The notes: generated from the sequence alone by a model not told the origin. A stretch of 64,000 nt of DNA from Listeria goaensis (GCF_900186125.1 NZ_FYBQ01000010.1:1-64000); one strand, 5' to 3'; positions 36,129 through 45,784 are shown, counted from the first letter of the stretch. Translations and numbers: made by a program.

Positions 36129-39100
36129 AACTTTACTTATTGTTAGCAACGGGAGAGAAATTCATAAACAGCATTTAAATCGCGACAAAGTGATTCAAAT
36201 CGGGAGTTCGAAGGATGCGAACATTTTTTACCCGGGACTCGTGGAAAATTTAGATATCAAATTCGAAAATGAAACTTGGTTCGCTGGAAGTACGGCGCTT
36301 GCTTTGGATGAAAAGCAAGATTTCCACACGGAAGAAGAAGAAAAGCTGTCACTTTACGTGACGGAAAACATGGTGCCGCGGTCCTATGATGTGGCAGGCT
36401 TATTTGTTGTGACATTTGGCGCGGGAGACTTCCAAGATGTTGCCATTGCAGGCACAAAAGCCGATTTTGTTTTCCTGCGTGACAGCACAGAAGAGGCGTT
36501 TTCTGTCCAAGTTTCTGCGGGTGAAGTGTACCACAATTTGGAACGCGTAACTGGGAAAGTGTCGCTTCAAGTTGGTGACCAGCTTTATGTTGACGGTGTG
36601 ACGATTACAGTTGGTCAAGATGACATTACGGTTTTAGGGCGCGATAATCGGGTGCAGGCAAAATTGGGCTCCTTAGTTGCTGCTGACAATGCGTACAGTG
36701 TGGACTATCCAGATTACCACCGGTCGCCGCGCATTATTTACCGTGCGCCGGAAGATAAATTTACACTGGCGAAACCAGCAAACAAACCAGCAAAACCAAC
36801 TGACGGCCTTTTGAAAATCATTTTGCCGCCGCTCGTGATGATTGCCATCACCGTTTTAATTTCGATTTTCCAACCTAGAGGGATTTACATTTTCATGACG
36901 CTTGCGATGACTGGTATGACGGTTATCATGTCTACAGTAGCCTATGTCAAAAATCGTAAGGAATATAAGGTCGGAACGAAGGAACGCGAGGAAAGCTACG
37001 ATTTATACCTAAAGAGAAAAACGAAAGAACTTCACAGTGCGAGCGAAGAACAACGTCACGCGCTGCTGTATCATTATCCGAGCATTGAGGAAATCCGCGA
37101 CATGGCGGTTAGTGTGGATTCACGGATTTATGAGAAAACGATGCTTCACCATGATTTCCTGACATTTCGTGTGGGGACGGGAACGGAGCCGATTAGTTTT
37201 TCGGTGGATTACAAAGAAGAGGAATTCACGCAAGAAAAAGATGAGCTGCTAGAAGCTGCCACAAACTTGAAGGCGCAGTACTATGAAGTGAAAAATATTC
37301 CGATTGCAACCGACCTAATGAATGGCCCAGTCGGCTACATTGGCCCGCGTCGTCTTGTGCTGGAGCAATTGCAAATGCTCGTGATGCAAACAGCACTTTT
37401 CCACAGCTACTTCGATTTGCAATTTGTCACGATTTTCCCAGAAGAAGAAAAGAGCGAATGGGACTGGATGCGCTGGCTGCCACATGCGAATGTGCGTGAT
37501 GTCAACGTCCGCGGCTTTGTGTATCACGAACGCTCGCGCGATCAAGTGCTTAATTCGCTGTACCAAATTTTAAAAGAACGAAAACAAGCGCTTACTGAGC
37601 GTCCAAATAAGAACGAAAAAATGTACTTTGCCCCACATTACGTGGTTCTAATTACTGACGAAAAACTAGTTTTAGACCATACCGTGATGGAATTCTTTAA
37701 CGAAGATCCAGCCGAACTTGGCGTATCGCTCGTATTCGTGCAAGATGTGATGCAGAGCCTACCTGAACACGTGAAAACGGTTGTCGATATTCGCGATTAC
37801 AACAGCGGGAACGTTATTTTGGAAAAAGGTGAGCTCGTAAATCGCGCCTTCGTTCCAGACCACTTGCCACACGATTTTGACAAGGAATCCATCTCCCGTG
37901 CGCTCGCACCCCTGAATCATTTGCAAAATCTAAAGAATTCAATCCCAGAGTCCGTCACATTCCTCGAAATGTACGGCGTGACGCGCGTTGAAGAGTTAAA
38001 CATCGCTACTCGCTGGCAACAAAATGAAACATATAAAAGTTTGGCGGTGCCACTTGGGCTTCGCGGAAAAGACGATATTGTTAACTTGAACTTGCATGAG
38101 AAAGCGCACGGACCGCACGGCTTAGTGGCCGGTACAACAGGTTCCGGTAAATCGGAAATCATTCAGTCGTACATCATTTCGCTTGCTGTCAACTTCCATC
38201 CGTATGAAGTTGCTTTCTTACTCATTGACTATAAAGGCGGCGGGATGGCGAACTTATTTAAAAATATGCCACATTTGCTTGGAACGATTACAAACTTAGA
38301 CGGGGCTCAGTCCATGCGGGCACTAGCTTCAATTAAAGCGGAGTTACAAAAGCGACAACGCTTATTTGGCGAACATGATGTGAACCATATCAATCAATAC
38401 CAAAAGCTGTATAAAAAAGGTGAGGCGAGTGAGCCAATGCCGCATTTATTCCTCATTTCAGATGAGTTTGCGGAATTGAAATCAGAACAACCTGAATTCA
38501 TGAAAGAGCTTGTCTCGACTGCGCGTATTGGACGTTCACTCGGCATTCACTTAATCTTGGCAACGCAAAAACCGAGCGGTGTTGTCGACGACCAAATCTG
38601 GTCAAACTCGAAATTTAAACTCGCGCTGAAGGTTCAAAATGCGAGCGATTCAAACGAGATCTTGAAAACACCAGATGCGGCCGATATCACCCTACCTGGA
38701 CGTAGTTACCTCCAAGTGGGTAATAACGAAATTTACGAACTTTTCCAAAGTGCATGGAGCGGCGCGGATTACGTGCCCGACAAGGAAGACGAGGACTACT
38801 TGGATACAACGGTCTACGCGATTAATGACCTCGGCCAATACGAAATTTTAACGGAAGATTTGAGCGGTCTTGACAAAAAAGAAGACTTAACAAAACTACC
38901 GTCCGAACTCGATGCTGTCATTGACCACATTCACGAATACACAGAAGCAGAACAAATTGCACCACTACCAAGACCTTGGTTGCCACCGCTTGAAGCAGAG
39001 ATTTTCTTGCCAGAGCTACATCCGGTTGACTTTGACGTAGCATGGACAGGCGAAAAACGACCACTACAAGCGACAATCGGCTTCCTAGATATTCCGGAAA

Positions 39101-40626
39101 TGCAGGCACAAGAACCACTTTCCATCGACCTCGCGAAAGACGGTCATGTTGCCGTGTTCTCCAGTCCAGGTTTCGGGAAATCAACATTCCTACAAACACT
39201 CACAATGGCAGTTGCGCGCGAACACAGCCCAGAACGACTCCATGTTTACCTACTCGATTTAGGAACAAACGGCCTTTTACCGCTTAAAGACTTGCCACAT
39301 GTGGCAGACACTATCATGGTTGACGAAGAAATTAAAATGCACAAACTTATTCGGCGCATCACGCGTGAACTCAAAGAGCGGAAGCAGAAGTTAAGTGAGT
39401 ACGGCGTTGCCAGTATCGCGATGTATGAGAAGGCAAGTGGAACAGAAGTACCAACTATCTTGCTTGTCATTGACGCGTTTGATTCGGTTTCAGAATCGCC
39501 ATTTAAAGACGACTTTGAAAAAATTATTGCGCAAGTAGCCCGTGAAGGTGCCGGTGTCGGCATTCACCTCGCGATTAGTGCTGTCCGCCTAAACGCTATC
39601 CGAATTCAAGTGCTCGCCAATATTAAAACGCAAATTTCGCTATATATGATTGATCCAACTGAACCGCGCAACATTGTTGGAAAAACAGATTTGACAGTCG
39701 AAGAACTTCCAGGACGTGGGCTTGTTAAACTAGAAAATCCAACGTCATTCCAAACCGCGCTACCGGTCACTGGGGAAGACACTTTAGTTGTCATCGAAAA
39801 TATTCAAAAAGAAAGCAAACAAATGAGCGAGGCCTGGAAAGGTGCTTTACCAGATCCAATTCCAATGGTGCCAGACGTCTTACCAATTGCCGACTACCTG
39901 GCGAAGCCGCTTGTAACGGACATGCTTGCAGATGGCAAACTTCCATTTGCAGTTGATTTCGAAGATGTGCTACCAATTAATCTAGCACTAAATAAAAACG
40001 GCAATACGCTTGTGCTTTCTGACATGAACGACGTCATCGAGCGCACAATGCTGTCGCTTACTGAAATCGCAACGCGTAATACGAAAATTGAAATTGCACT
40101 CTTTGACAATGCCAATTCGCGTTTCCAACCATACAGTCAGACCGTCAATTTATTCGCAGGTGACGAAGCGAGCATCACAGAAACTGTCACGCAACTAACA
40201 GGGCTACTTGATAACCGTGAAAACGCTTGGCGGGAAACACAAGCAAATTCAAACGGCAACACGCCACTCTCCGTTTTCGTCGAAGAGATGAGCTCTGTGG
40301 TTGTTCTTGTGACAGACGCTACTTTTCTTGCTGAAAACACCTCGCTTGATGTGCAGAAGCCGCTTCAAAGACTGGTGGAGAATGGCTCCAGAATGGGCAT
40401 CTACTTCATTACAGGTGCCATCACAGGTCAACTTTATCGCGCCTACGACGACATCTCCGGCGTCTTCAAAAAACAAAAAGTGGGCATCCTAATCGGCCGT
40501 ATCAGCGACCAAAATGTGCTTGAAGTTATGAACAAACCTTATAAAGAACAAATGCTACCGCCATATGAAGCCTATTACATTAATCAAGGCCAAGCAGAAC
40601 GTATCAAGCTAGTAGCACCGATTTGA
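36118..40626 (+). CDS. essC: EssC, FtsK/SpoIIIE-type ATPase of the T7SS
   Basis: 1502 residues. Two FHA-like domains occupy about 1-190, two membrane helices about 233-277. The first ATPase domain has Walker A GTTGSGKS at 672-679; the second has SPGFGKS near 1015-1021; the third (about 1240-1490) lacks a normal Walker A (LNKNGNTLVLSD), as is common. It is the motor and substrate-recognition subunit. In Listeria and Staphylococcus the C-terminal end varies and goes with particular downstream effectors. Very compact with essB (11-base overlap). Confidence 0.96.
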   Translation: MKDKTLLIVSNGREIHKQHLNRDKVIQIGSSKDANIFYPGLVENLDIKFENETWFAGSTALALDEKQDFHTEEEEKLSLYVTENMVPRSYDVAGLFVVTFGAGDFQDVAIAGTKADFVFLRDSTEEAFSVQVSAGEVYHNLERVTGKVSLQVGDQLYVDGVTITVGQDDITVLGRDNRVQAKLGSLVAADNAYSVDYPDYHRSPRIIYRAPEDKFTLAKPANKPAKPTDGLLKIILPPLVMIAITVLISIFQPRGIYIFMTLAMTGMTVIMSTVAYVKNRKEYKVGTKEREESYDLYLKRKTKELHSASEEQRHALLYHYPSIEEIRDMAVSVDSRIYEKTMLHHDFLTFRVGTGTEPISFSVDYKEEEFTQEKDELLEAATNLKAQYYEVKNIPIATDLMNGPVGYIGPRRLVLEQLQMLVMQTALFHSYFDLQFVTIFPEEEKSEWDWMRWLPHANVRDVNVRGFVYHERSRDQVLNSLYQILKERKQALTERPNKNEKMYFAPHYVVLITDEKLVLDHTVMEFFNEDPAELGVSLVFVQDVMQSLPEHVKTVVDIRDYNSGNVILEKGELVNRAFVPDHLPHDFDKESISRALAPLNHLQNLKNSIPESVTFLEMYGVTRVEELNIATRWQQNETYKSLAVPLGLRGKDDIVNLNLHEKAHGPHGLVAGTTGSGKSEIIQSYIISLAVNFHPYEVAFLLIDYKGGGMANLFKNMPHLLGTITNLDGAQSMRALASIKAELQKRQRLFGEHDVNHINQYQKLYKKGEASEPMPHLFLISDEFAELKSEQPEFMKELVSTARIGRSLGIHLILATQKPSGVVDDQIWSNSKFKLALKVQNASDSNEILKTPDAADITLPGRSYLQVGNNEIYELFQSAWSGADYVPDKEDEDYLDTTVYAINDLGQYEILTEDLSGLDKKEDLTKLPSELDAVIDHIHEYTEAEQIAPLPRPWLPPLEAEIFLPELHPVDFDVAWTGEKRPLQATIGFLDIPEMQAQEPLSIDLAKDGHVAVFSSPGFGKSTFLQTLTMAVAREHSPERLHVYLLDLGTNGLLPLKDLPHVADTIMVDEEIKMHKLIRRITRELKERKQKLSEYGVASIAMYEKASGTEVPTILLVIDAFDSVSESPFKDDFEKIIAQVAREGAGVGIHLAISAVRLNAIRIQVLANIKTQISLYMIDPTEPRNIVGKTDLTVEELPGRGLVKLENPTSFQTALPVTGEDTLVVIENIQKESKQMSEAWKGALPDPIPMVPDVLPIADYLAKPLVTDMLADGKLPFAVDFEDVLPINLALNKNGNTLVLSDMNDVIERTMLSLTEIATRNTKIEIALFDNANSRFQPYSQTVNLFAGDEASITETVTQLTGLLDNRENAWRETQANSNGNTPLSVFVEEMSSVVVLVTDATFLAENTSLDVQKPLQRLVENGSRMGIYFITGAITGQLYRAYDDISGVFKKQKVGILIGRISDQNVLEVMNKPYKEQMLPPYEAYYINQGQAERIKLVAPI

Positions 40627-40648
40627 GTTTAGAGAGGAGATATTTGAG

Positions 40649-40999
40649 ATGGATGAAAACACTACATTTTTACCGCTAGGGAGCATAGTTATTGTTAAAG
40701 GAAACACAAAGAAAATTATGGTTATTGCCAGGGGATTAGCAACTTTCATTGAGAATGAGGCTAAATACTTTGATTACGGAGCCTGCTTATATCCAGAAGG
40801 AATGATGGGTGATAGCCTGATTTATTTCAACAATGAAGATATACAAAAGATTGTAGTAGAAGGATTTTCAGATGATGATAATGAATTGATGCTTGATAAT
40901 TTGAAAATGTGGATTGAGCAAGCAGATATACCAAAAGGAAACCCTGCTGAACTTCAAAAAAATACTACAACGAATAGCAATAAATTAAACTTAGGGTAA
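40649..40999 (+). CDS. DUF4176-family T7SS-associated protein
   Basis: 116 residues. FLPLGSIVIVKGNTKKIMVIARG, FDYGACLYPEGMMGDSLIYFNNEDI and VVEGFSDDDN match DUF4176, small proteins found after essC in many T7b loci. Function unknown. It follows essC by 22 bases with AGAGGAGA before the ATG. Confidence 0.85.
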   Translation: MDENTTFLPLGSIVIVKGNTKKIMVIARGLATFIENEAKYFDYGACLYPEGMMGDSLIYFNNEDIQKIVVEGFSDDDNELMLDNLKMWIEQADIPKGNPAELQKNTTTNSNKLNLG

Positions 41000-41013
41000 C
41001 AGGAGGAGTTTAA

Positions 41014-41430
41014 ATGACTGATGCTGCAACCTTAAAGAGTCAAAAATCCGCCAAACAAGCAGAACTCAATCAATGTGTAAGTGATAAAGCTTCGATTGAA
41101 GAAAAATTAGAGCGCTTGAGGACGGCAAAGAAAGAAGTCGCAAATGTCCAAACCGAAATAAAAGATTTAAAAAGTAAGGTAAAGGATAAATCCGAGCAAC
41201 CAGATACTTGGCAAGGTAAAAAATTAACAGACTTTAAAAATCTCATGGAGGGCACCTTTAAGACAGATTACGACACGTACTATAAAAAAATCGATAACTA
41301 CTATGACGAGATATGTGACGAAATTACACGTTTAGAAAATGAGGCGAATGAAAAAGGTGGATTAATCGGGTGGTTAGGAAACCAAATCAATAATTTGGGA
41401 AATGAAATAGACAAATTAGTGCATCACTAA
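41014..41430 (+). CDS. DUF5082/YwqH-like helical partner of an LXG toxin
   Basis: 138 residues, nearly all helical with coiled-coil character (KQAELNQCVSDKASIEEKLERLRTAKKEV). W72 and a LVHH end are noticeable. YwqH-like proteins precede LXG toxin genes and are thought to bind the LXG domain and guide it to EssC, as shown for Lap-type partners in streptococci. AGGAGGAG precedes the ATG. Confidence 0.75.
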   Translation: MTDAATLKSQKSAKQAELNQCVSDKASIEEKLERLRTAKKEVANVQTEIKDLKSKVKDKSEQPDTWQGKKLTDFKNLMEGTFKTDYDTYYKKIDNYYDEICDEITRLENEANEKGGLIGWLGNQINNLGNEIDKLVHH

Positions 41431-41448
41431 TTTTGTGAAAGGAGATGA

Positions 41449-41745
41449 ATGATTTTGGGGTTTGAAATGATTCAAATTAACTCCATTATTTTCTTCGCTC
41501 TTGTGGGAGCAGCTCAAAAAAATGCTGGAGATTTTCTTGCAGATGCAGGTTCTATGCCAGAAATTACGTCCAAGTCAATTGCGTTAGATAATTTTGTAGA
41601 CCAGTTTAAGGAGATGCAATCTGTTTTAGAAAGTTATAAGACACTACTACAAAAAGACTTGTCAACGATACATGATATTGGAAATTCGTTAGTGGAGACG
41701 GACAATGCATTAGGACGGGGGATACAAAATGGTTTATCAGATTAA
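41449..41745 (+). CDS. TIGR04197/YwqI-like small T7SS protein, LXG partner
   Basis: 98 residues from ATG 41449; a TTG two codons later (41455) is better spaced from AAAGGAG. Motifs IKSKSIALDNFVDQF-like (ITSKSIALDNFVDQFKEMQSVLESYK) and IHDIGNSLVETDNALG fit the SACOL2603/TIGR04197 family of WXG100-like helical hairpins. It overlaps the LXG toxin start by 17 bases, so expression is coupled. Likely heterodimerises with the DUF5082 protein on the toxin's LXG domain. Confidence 0.72.
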   Translation: MILGFEMIQINSIIFFALVGAAQKNAGDFLADAGSMPEITSKSIALDNFVDQFKEMQSVLESYKTLLQKDLSTIHDIGNSLVETDNALGRGIQNGLSD

Positions 41746-43498
41746 GTATGATGATATAATGTCCGTAGGCGCGTTTACTAATTCTACTAGTAAAGCTTAT
41801 TCGGATCAACTTGAAGCTATTTCAAAATCCATTAGTCCAATCATCTCGATGAACCAATTAAAGGGGCAGGCAGCTGACAGCGTGAAGACTTACTTAGCGG
41901 AAGTGCACGGAAATATTTTAGGCAGCATAGGGCAAATTATTCAAGAATATCAGGTGCGTTTCTTATTATACAAAGATGGCTATTTTCAAGAAATTGACAA
42001 CGATTTACATGCTCAATTGGACGAAAAAGTTTTTGACGAATTAATTAGCTTTTTTAAATCATCGAAAAGTGCTTTTGAAGTAGAGGAAGTGAATTTAGAC
42101 AGTACGATAGGGACAATAAATGATATATTAGCTACTAAAATTTCCGCCCAAAATGTTTTACAAAGTTATGAAGATGCCTCAAAGAGAGTAGGCGAGCTAA
42201 GAACTAAAACGGGTGAGTATGAAACAAAACACAAGAATGAGGACTTAGTAAATTTTAAAAATATGCTCCAAGCTTTAAAATTGTTGATAGCAGATTATCA
42301 GGGGAAAAATTCAAACGTTGTTACACAATATGAAGCTGGAAGTATTGCAACTGCTAACGGGGCACAAGATTTAGGTGCTGCCCTTCAAGCTTCGGCGACA
42401 GGTATGGAAGCGAGTCAAAGTCAAATCAAGGCTGCCGGTGGTCGCGAGGAAGCGAGATGGAAGGCATACGAAAAAGAATTAGCGGATGCAAGAAAAGAAA
42501 AAGGAATATGGAATGCAGTATTTGCTGTAGGTGCCATTGTGATAGGTGGTGCTGCGATTGTTTTAACAGCAGGAGCAGCAACACCGCTGGTAGTGACGGC
42601 AACAGTTGCAGGGACTGCATCTATGGCATACGGTGCTTCTAATTTAGTCGAGGCTGGACAAGATATATACTACGGTGCGACTGGTGACGGTTTTTCAATG
42701 GCAATAAACCCACTAAGAGATACAATATTTATGGGAAATCAGCAAGCGTATGATATATTTGGAACAGTAGCTACAACAGCTGCAGGGCTTTGCATTCCAG
42801 TTGGTGTCGGATTAAAAGCGGCGGAAACCACCGCGAAAACAGCTGGAACGGCTGTAACAAAGAAATTAGTCGCACAAGCAGTAGCCAAGGAACTAGGTAA
42901 GGAAGCAATTACAGGAGCGGTAGCAGGTGGAACAGGATATGCGACTAATTGGGCAGCGAATGAGTTTCTACCTCAGTTTGTTGGGGAAGATGCGGCTAGG
43001 AATATAGGTATTGGAGGCAGTCTGTTGACAGGACTGACAGCTGGTTGGGGTGCGTATAAGGGATTAAGTAATATGAGTGCGTTTCAAGTTAAGGCTGGAA
43101 CAATAATTACAGAGGATTTGAGCAATGTTGCAAGATTTAGTGAGCGAACTGGTGAGGCCACGGGTACCGTTTGGGATGATATTAAAGGCACGCAACCTCC
43201 AAGAGAAGGAACTACAATTCCTAAATCTTTTGAAATAAACGTTAACGGAGGGAAATTGTGGGTAAATCCAAACGGAACCAAGCACATGATAGAATATTCA
43301 ACTAGGAATCTATCCCATGGACAAAAACTTACTGAACAACAATTGTTAAGAAGTTTCCAAGGCGCTGTAGAACAAGCCACTTCCACAGGAATAAATTTTG
43401 ATACTAAAATAATGATAGATAATTGGGAATTAATATTTAGTCCAGCTAGAGAAGCAGGACAATTACCAGTTGTTAAACATGCTGTGTATCTACCTTAA
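41729..43498 (+). CDS. LXG-domain polymorphic toxin (complete)
   Basis: 589 residues. Residues 1-205 form the helical LXG secretion domain (QLKGQAADSVKTYLAEVHGNIL). A hydrophobic stretch lies at about 258-300, then a conserved pre-toxin region (AINPLRDTIFMGNQQAYDIF ... ATNWAANEFLPQFVGEDAARN ... NMSAFQVKA, ending near 456). The last 133 residues are the toxin tip, with NGGKLWVNPNGTKHMIEY, a DTKIMIDNWELIFSPARE stretch and PVVKHAVYLP; this pattern resembles the ends of several Bacillus LXG nucleases, but the activity is not certain. AGGACGGG precedes the ATG. The only full-length LXG gene here; its pre-toxin region is copied in front of later modules. Confidence 0.88.
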   Translation: MVYQIKYDDIMSVGAFTNSTSKAYSDQLEAISKSISPIISMNQLKGQAADSVKTYLAEVHGNILGSIGQIIQEYQVRFLLYKDGYFQEIDNDLHAQLDEKVFDELISFFKSSKSAFEVEEVNLDSTIGTINDILATKISAQNVLQSYEDASKRVGELRTKTGEYETKHKNEDLVNFKNMLQALKLLIADYQGKNSNVVTQYEAGSIATANGAQDLGAALQASATGMEASQSQIKAAGGREEARWKAYEKELADARKEKGIWNAVFAVGAIVIGGAAIVLTAGAATPLVVTATVAGTASMAYGASNLVEAGQDIYYGATGDGFSMAINPLRDTIFMGNQQAYDIFGTVATTAAGLCIPVGVGLKAAETTAKTAGTAVTKKLVAQAVAKELGKEAITGAVAGGTGYATNWAANEFLPQFVGEDAARNIGIGGSLLTGLTAGWGAYKGLSNMSAFQVKAGTIITEDLSNVARFSERTGEATGTVWDDIKGTQPPREGTTIPKSFEINVNGGKLWVNPNGTKHMIEYSTRNLSHGQKLTEQQLLRSFQGAVEQATSTGINFDTKIMIDNWELIFSPAREAGQLPVVKHAVYLP

Positions 43499-43516
43499 CT
43501 ATGAAAGGAGTATAAT

Positions 43517-44029
43517 ATGAAGATTAAAAGTTATGAAAATAAACTGGTTAAAGATGATGTGGAAGTTGACTATTACGTCCCACTCACTATATCGTTTTCT
43601 GAAAATGATGATAAGTATAGATTAGGAGAATTTTTTTATTATAGATTCGTTAACGAACATGAATCATTTGTTGAGATCAAAATTAATTCTGTTACACAGA
43701 AAATTGTAGAAGTAGTATTCACATCCATCAATGATATAGAAGATTCTAATTTAATTGTTGGGGAGTATACAGAAAAAAATCCAGTGATACAAACAAATAT
43801 TTTTGATGTAAATTCGATTATAACTAAAGAAGCTGCTTTTAAAATACTTAGGGAACGAAAAAAAATATATTTTAAATTGGATGAAGAAAAGATAGATTCT
43901 GTTATAAAAATGTCTAGCCATGTATCTTTATTTCTAAATGAAGAGGGTGAGGTTATTGGCTTGGAATTTTCTAGTTTCTCAGATGATGAATGGACAGAAC
44001 TTAATGAAAGTATAGAGTCTACTACTTAA
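43517..44029 (+). CDS. Putative immunity protein for the complete LXG toxin
   Basis: 170 residues, acidic, no signal or membrane segment, no recognised family (FFYYRFVNEHESFVEIKIN, EEGEVIGLEFSSFSDDEWTEL). It begins 18 bases after the toxin stop behind AAAGGAG, the standard place for cognate immunity. AT-rich compared with the T7SS genes, like the other immunity genes here. Confidence 0.68.
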   Translation: MKIKSYENKLVKDDVEVDYYVPLTISFSENDDKYRLGEFFYYRFVNEHESFVEIKINSVTQKIVEVVFTSINDIEDSNLIVGEYTEKNPVIQTNIFDVNSIITKEAAFKILRERKKIYFKLDEEKIDSVIKMSSHVSLFLNEEGEVIGLEFSSFSDDEWTELNESIESTT

Positions 44030-44030
44030 T

Positions 44031-44168
44031 TTTAAGCAAAATGAAATTCGAATAAAATTAAAAACAGATTCAGATGCTGCATTTTTCTGGTCTTGTAGAA
44101 TAGATGGTGTTGGAGGAGCTGATATAGCAGCAAATGTAGCAAAAGATATGAGAAAACTAACTCTATAG
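44031..44168 (+). pseudogene. C-terminal remnant of a lost toxin
   Basis: A frame open through this stretch encodes KQNEIRIKLKTDSDAAFFW SCRIDGVGGADIAANVAKDM RKLTL before TAG 44166-44168 (shown in pieces). It looks like the end of a toxin domain with no beginning. The last codons (AAAAGATATGAG...) form the 5' arm of a conserved terminator hairpin that recurs at 45927 and 48099, which suggests that this hairpin came originally from the end of a toxin gene. Confidence 0.5.
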
Positions 44169-44193
44169 TGAGATTAGTGTGCTCATATCTTTT
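44141..44193 (+). terminator. Conserved module-boundary hairpin, copy 1
   Basis: AAAAGATATGAG pairs with CTCATATCTTTT, with an inner ACTAACTC/GAGATTAGT stem. Homologous hairpins lie at 45927-45982 and 48099-48154. Confidence 0.7.
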
Positions 44194-44284
44194 GTTAATT
44201 TCAAAAGTGTTGAAATTAGCATGTTACTAGAAAACTAAACAAAAATTTACGTGATGTGGAAGACGATTAAGAGATACCATTTTT

Positions 44285-44446
44285 ATGGGAAATCAACAAG
44301 CGTATGAAGCTGCAGCTGGTACTGGATATACGACCAATTGGGTAGCGAATGAGTTCCTACCTCAGTTTGTTGGGGAAGATGCGGCTAGGAATATAGGTAT
44401 TGGAGGCAGTCTGCTGACAGGACTGACAGCTGGTTGGGGTGCTTAA
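44285..44446 (+). pseudogene. Broken pre-toxin segment of orphan module 1
   Basis: From ATG 44285 the frame reads MGNQQAYEAAAGTGYTTNWV...GLTAGWGA and stops at TAA 44444-44446. Compared with the complete LXG gene it has an internal in-frame deletion of about 170 bases after QQAY. A 10-base deletion at its end breaks the link to the toxin tip that follows. It is therefore not fused to that tip. Confidence 0.7.
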
Positions 44447-45054
44447 GTAATATGAGTGCGTTTCAAGTTAAGGCTGTCCCGAATAGTGGAGTTCTGTCTA
44501 AGCCTACCATTCCCTCTGAGGGAATACAAGATGTTAATCTTAGTTCACCAAAGAAAGGCGCTTTTGAAACGAGTAAAACTAATCAAGCGATTTCTAAAAA
44601 CGCGAGTAGTACTTTTGAGACTGGTGAGAAAGTTAGTGGACTTGAGGTAGCAGAAGAAACAGTTATTTATCGTAGAGTTCAAGGCGGACAAGGAACTAAA
44701 TCTAGCCAAGATAGAATTGTTGTAGATGGAGATGGAAATATTTTTATCAACAAAAAAGATAGAGATTTAAATATAAGTATTGATAATGGAGAACATGCGA
44801 AACATTTTATTGAAAGCAATAGATTGGGTGCAGATTTGATAGAAATTGAGATGCCGAAGTGGTTTGATGACTTTGTACAAGAAAATATAATTCCTCAAGC
44901 TGGCTCAAAAACTAATCCAGCAAATCAAGGGGGAGCTGCACCGAAACTGACTGACCCAACTACTCCAGGAGTAAGCGTTGAGTTTCCCCCGCCTTGGTCT
45001 GAATGGATTGAAGAACATGCTATTAATGTTAAGGTAACGAAGGGTGGAAAGTAA
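44434..45054 (+). CDS. Orphan toxin tip, module 1
   Basis: 206 residues if started at TTG 44434, after the frameshift. LSNMSAFQVKA is the last part of the pre-toxin region. A Ser-rich linker (NLSSPKKGAFETSKTNQAISKN) leads to a tip of about 130 residues: VIYRRVQGGQG, GNIFINKKDRDLNISIDNGEHAKHF, IEIEMPKWFDDFVQENIIPQAG and SVEFPPPWSEWIEEH. The same linker and a different tip occur in module 2. The YRxxxG start resembles ADP-ribosyltransferase toxins, but this is weak. No secretion domain remains, so it could be active only after recombination into an LXG gene. Confidence 0.65.
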   Translation: MGCLSNMSAFQVKAVPNSGVLSKPTIPSEGIQDVNLSSPKKGAFETSKTNQAISKNASSTFETGEKVSGLEVAEETVIYRRVQGGQGTKSSQDRIVVDGDGNIFINKKDRDLNISIDNGEHAKHFIESNRLGADLIEIEMPKWFDDFVQENIIPQAGSKTNPANQGGAAPKLTDPTTPGVSVEFPPPWSEWIEEHAINVKVTKGGK

Positions 45055-45551
45055 TGAATTTGATACCAGACTATACGAAAAATATAATTGTAGCAGTTGT
45101 TTTAGAAGGAAATTTATTATGGTATGTTTCTGATAAAGAAATTTGGTTTTTAGATTATCAGAAACGTATTGAAGCATTTAAAAATAAAGGATATAGTATT
45201 AATACTGACTATATTGATGAAAGTAGAAAAAACAACTTAGTTCTAGATACCTCTAATGCTTTAGAATTTCTTAATTTAATAAAAGAAAATAAAACAACTG
45301 TTGAAGAATTAAGAGAATCCTTATCAAAAAGTAAAAGTAATATAGATGACAGCTGGAAATATGATTATAGACCTAGTTTGTATGTGGATTTTGACAAGAA
45401 AATATTGTATTCAAATTACTCGGAACCATCTTCATATGAAGACTATGCTCCTGAATTTTGGGATTCTAAATATACAGATTTTGAAAATGAAATTCCAATT
45501 TCGAAAAAATATTGGCTTAATCATGGTGGTACCAATTTATTTAATGATTAA
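45054..45551 (+). CDS. Putative immunity protein, module 1
   Basis: 165 residues, acidic and aromatic-rich (EGNLLWYVSDKEIWFLDYQKR, SWKYDYRPSLYVDFDKKILYS). Its ATG overlaps the tip's stop codon by one base (TAATG), which is a typical toxin-immunity coupling. No family recognised. Confidence 0.66.
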   Translation: MNLIPDYTKNIIVAVVLEGNLLWYVSDKEIWFLDYQKRIEAFKNKGYSINTDYIDESRKNNLVLDTSNALEFLNLIKENKTTVEELRESLSKSKSNIDDSWKYDYRPSLYVDFDKKILYSNYSEPSSYEDYAPEFWDSKYTDFENEIPISKKYWLNHGGTNLFND

Positions 45552-45571
45552 TTAGGAAGGAATGTTTTAAA

Positions 45572-45784
45572 TTGAAAAAAACTATTTCAATAATGGCAGA
45601 AGAATTTGAAAATGAGCAAACGGGAGAAAAAGTTGAAGGTGTGACGATTATGGTAGATGGTATGCTTAAGGAGTTTGTTAATATCGTTAAGTCTAAAGAC
45701 TCTAAATACCAAACGACTGTTGATGTTATACAAGATGCTCTGATGAAAGGCTTAGAAGATATTAAGAAAGATTTTAGTAAATAA
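45572..45784 (+). CDS. Small hypothetical protein, module 1
   Basis: 70 residues from TTG 45572 behind AGGAAGG: MKKTISIMAEEFENEQTGEKVEGVTIMVDG then a helical end. It resembles the small accessory proteins that sit beside immunity genes. No function known. Confidence 0.5.
   Translation: MKKTISIMAEEFENEQTGEKVEGVTIMVDGMLKEFVNIVKSKDSKYQTTVDVIQDALMKGLEDIKKDFSK

Larger units (their letters stand above)
44141..44477 (+). repeat. Module-junction repeat, copy 1 (about 335 bp)
   Basis: This stretch is nearly identical to 45929-46275. It comprises the terminator hairpin, about 75 bases of linker, ATGGGAAATCAACAAGCG and the LXG pre-toxin segment to AAGGCT. The pre-toxin part also matches 42731-42755 and about 42926-43096 in the complete LXG gene. 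Copy 1 lacks 10 bases (GTATAAGGGA) present in the other two. Confidence 0.85.
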
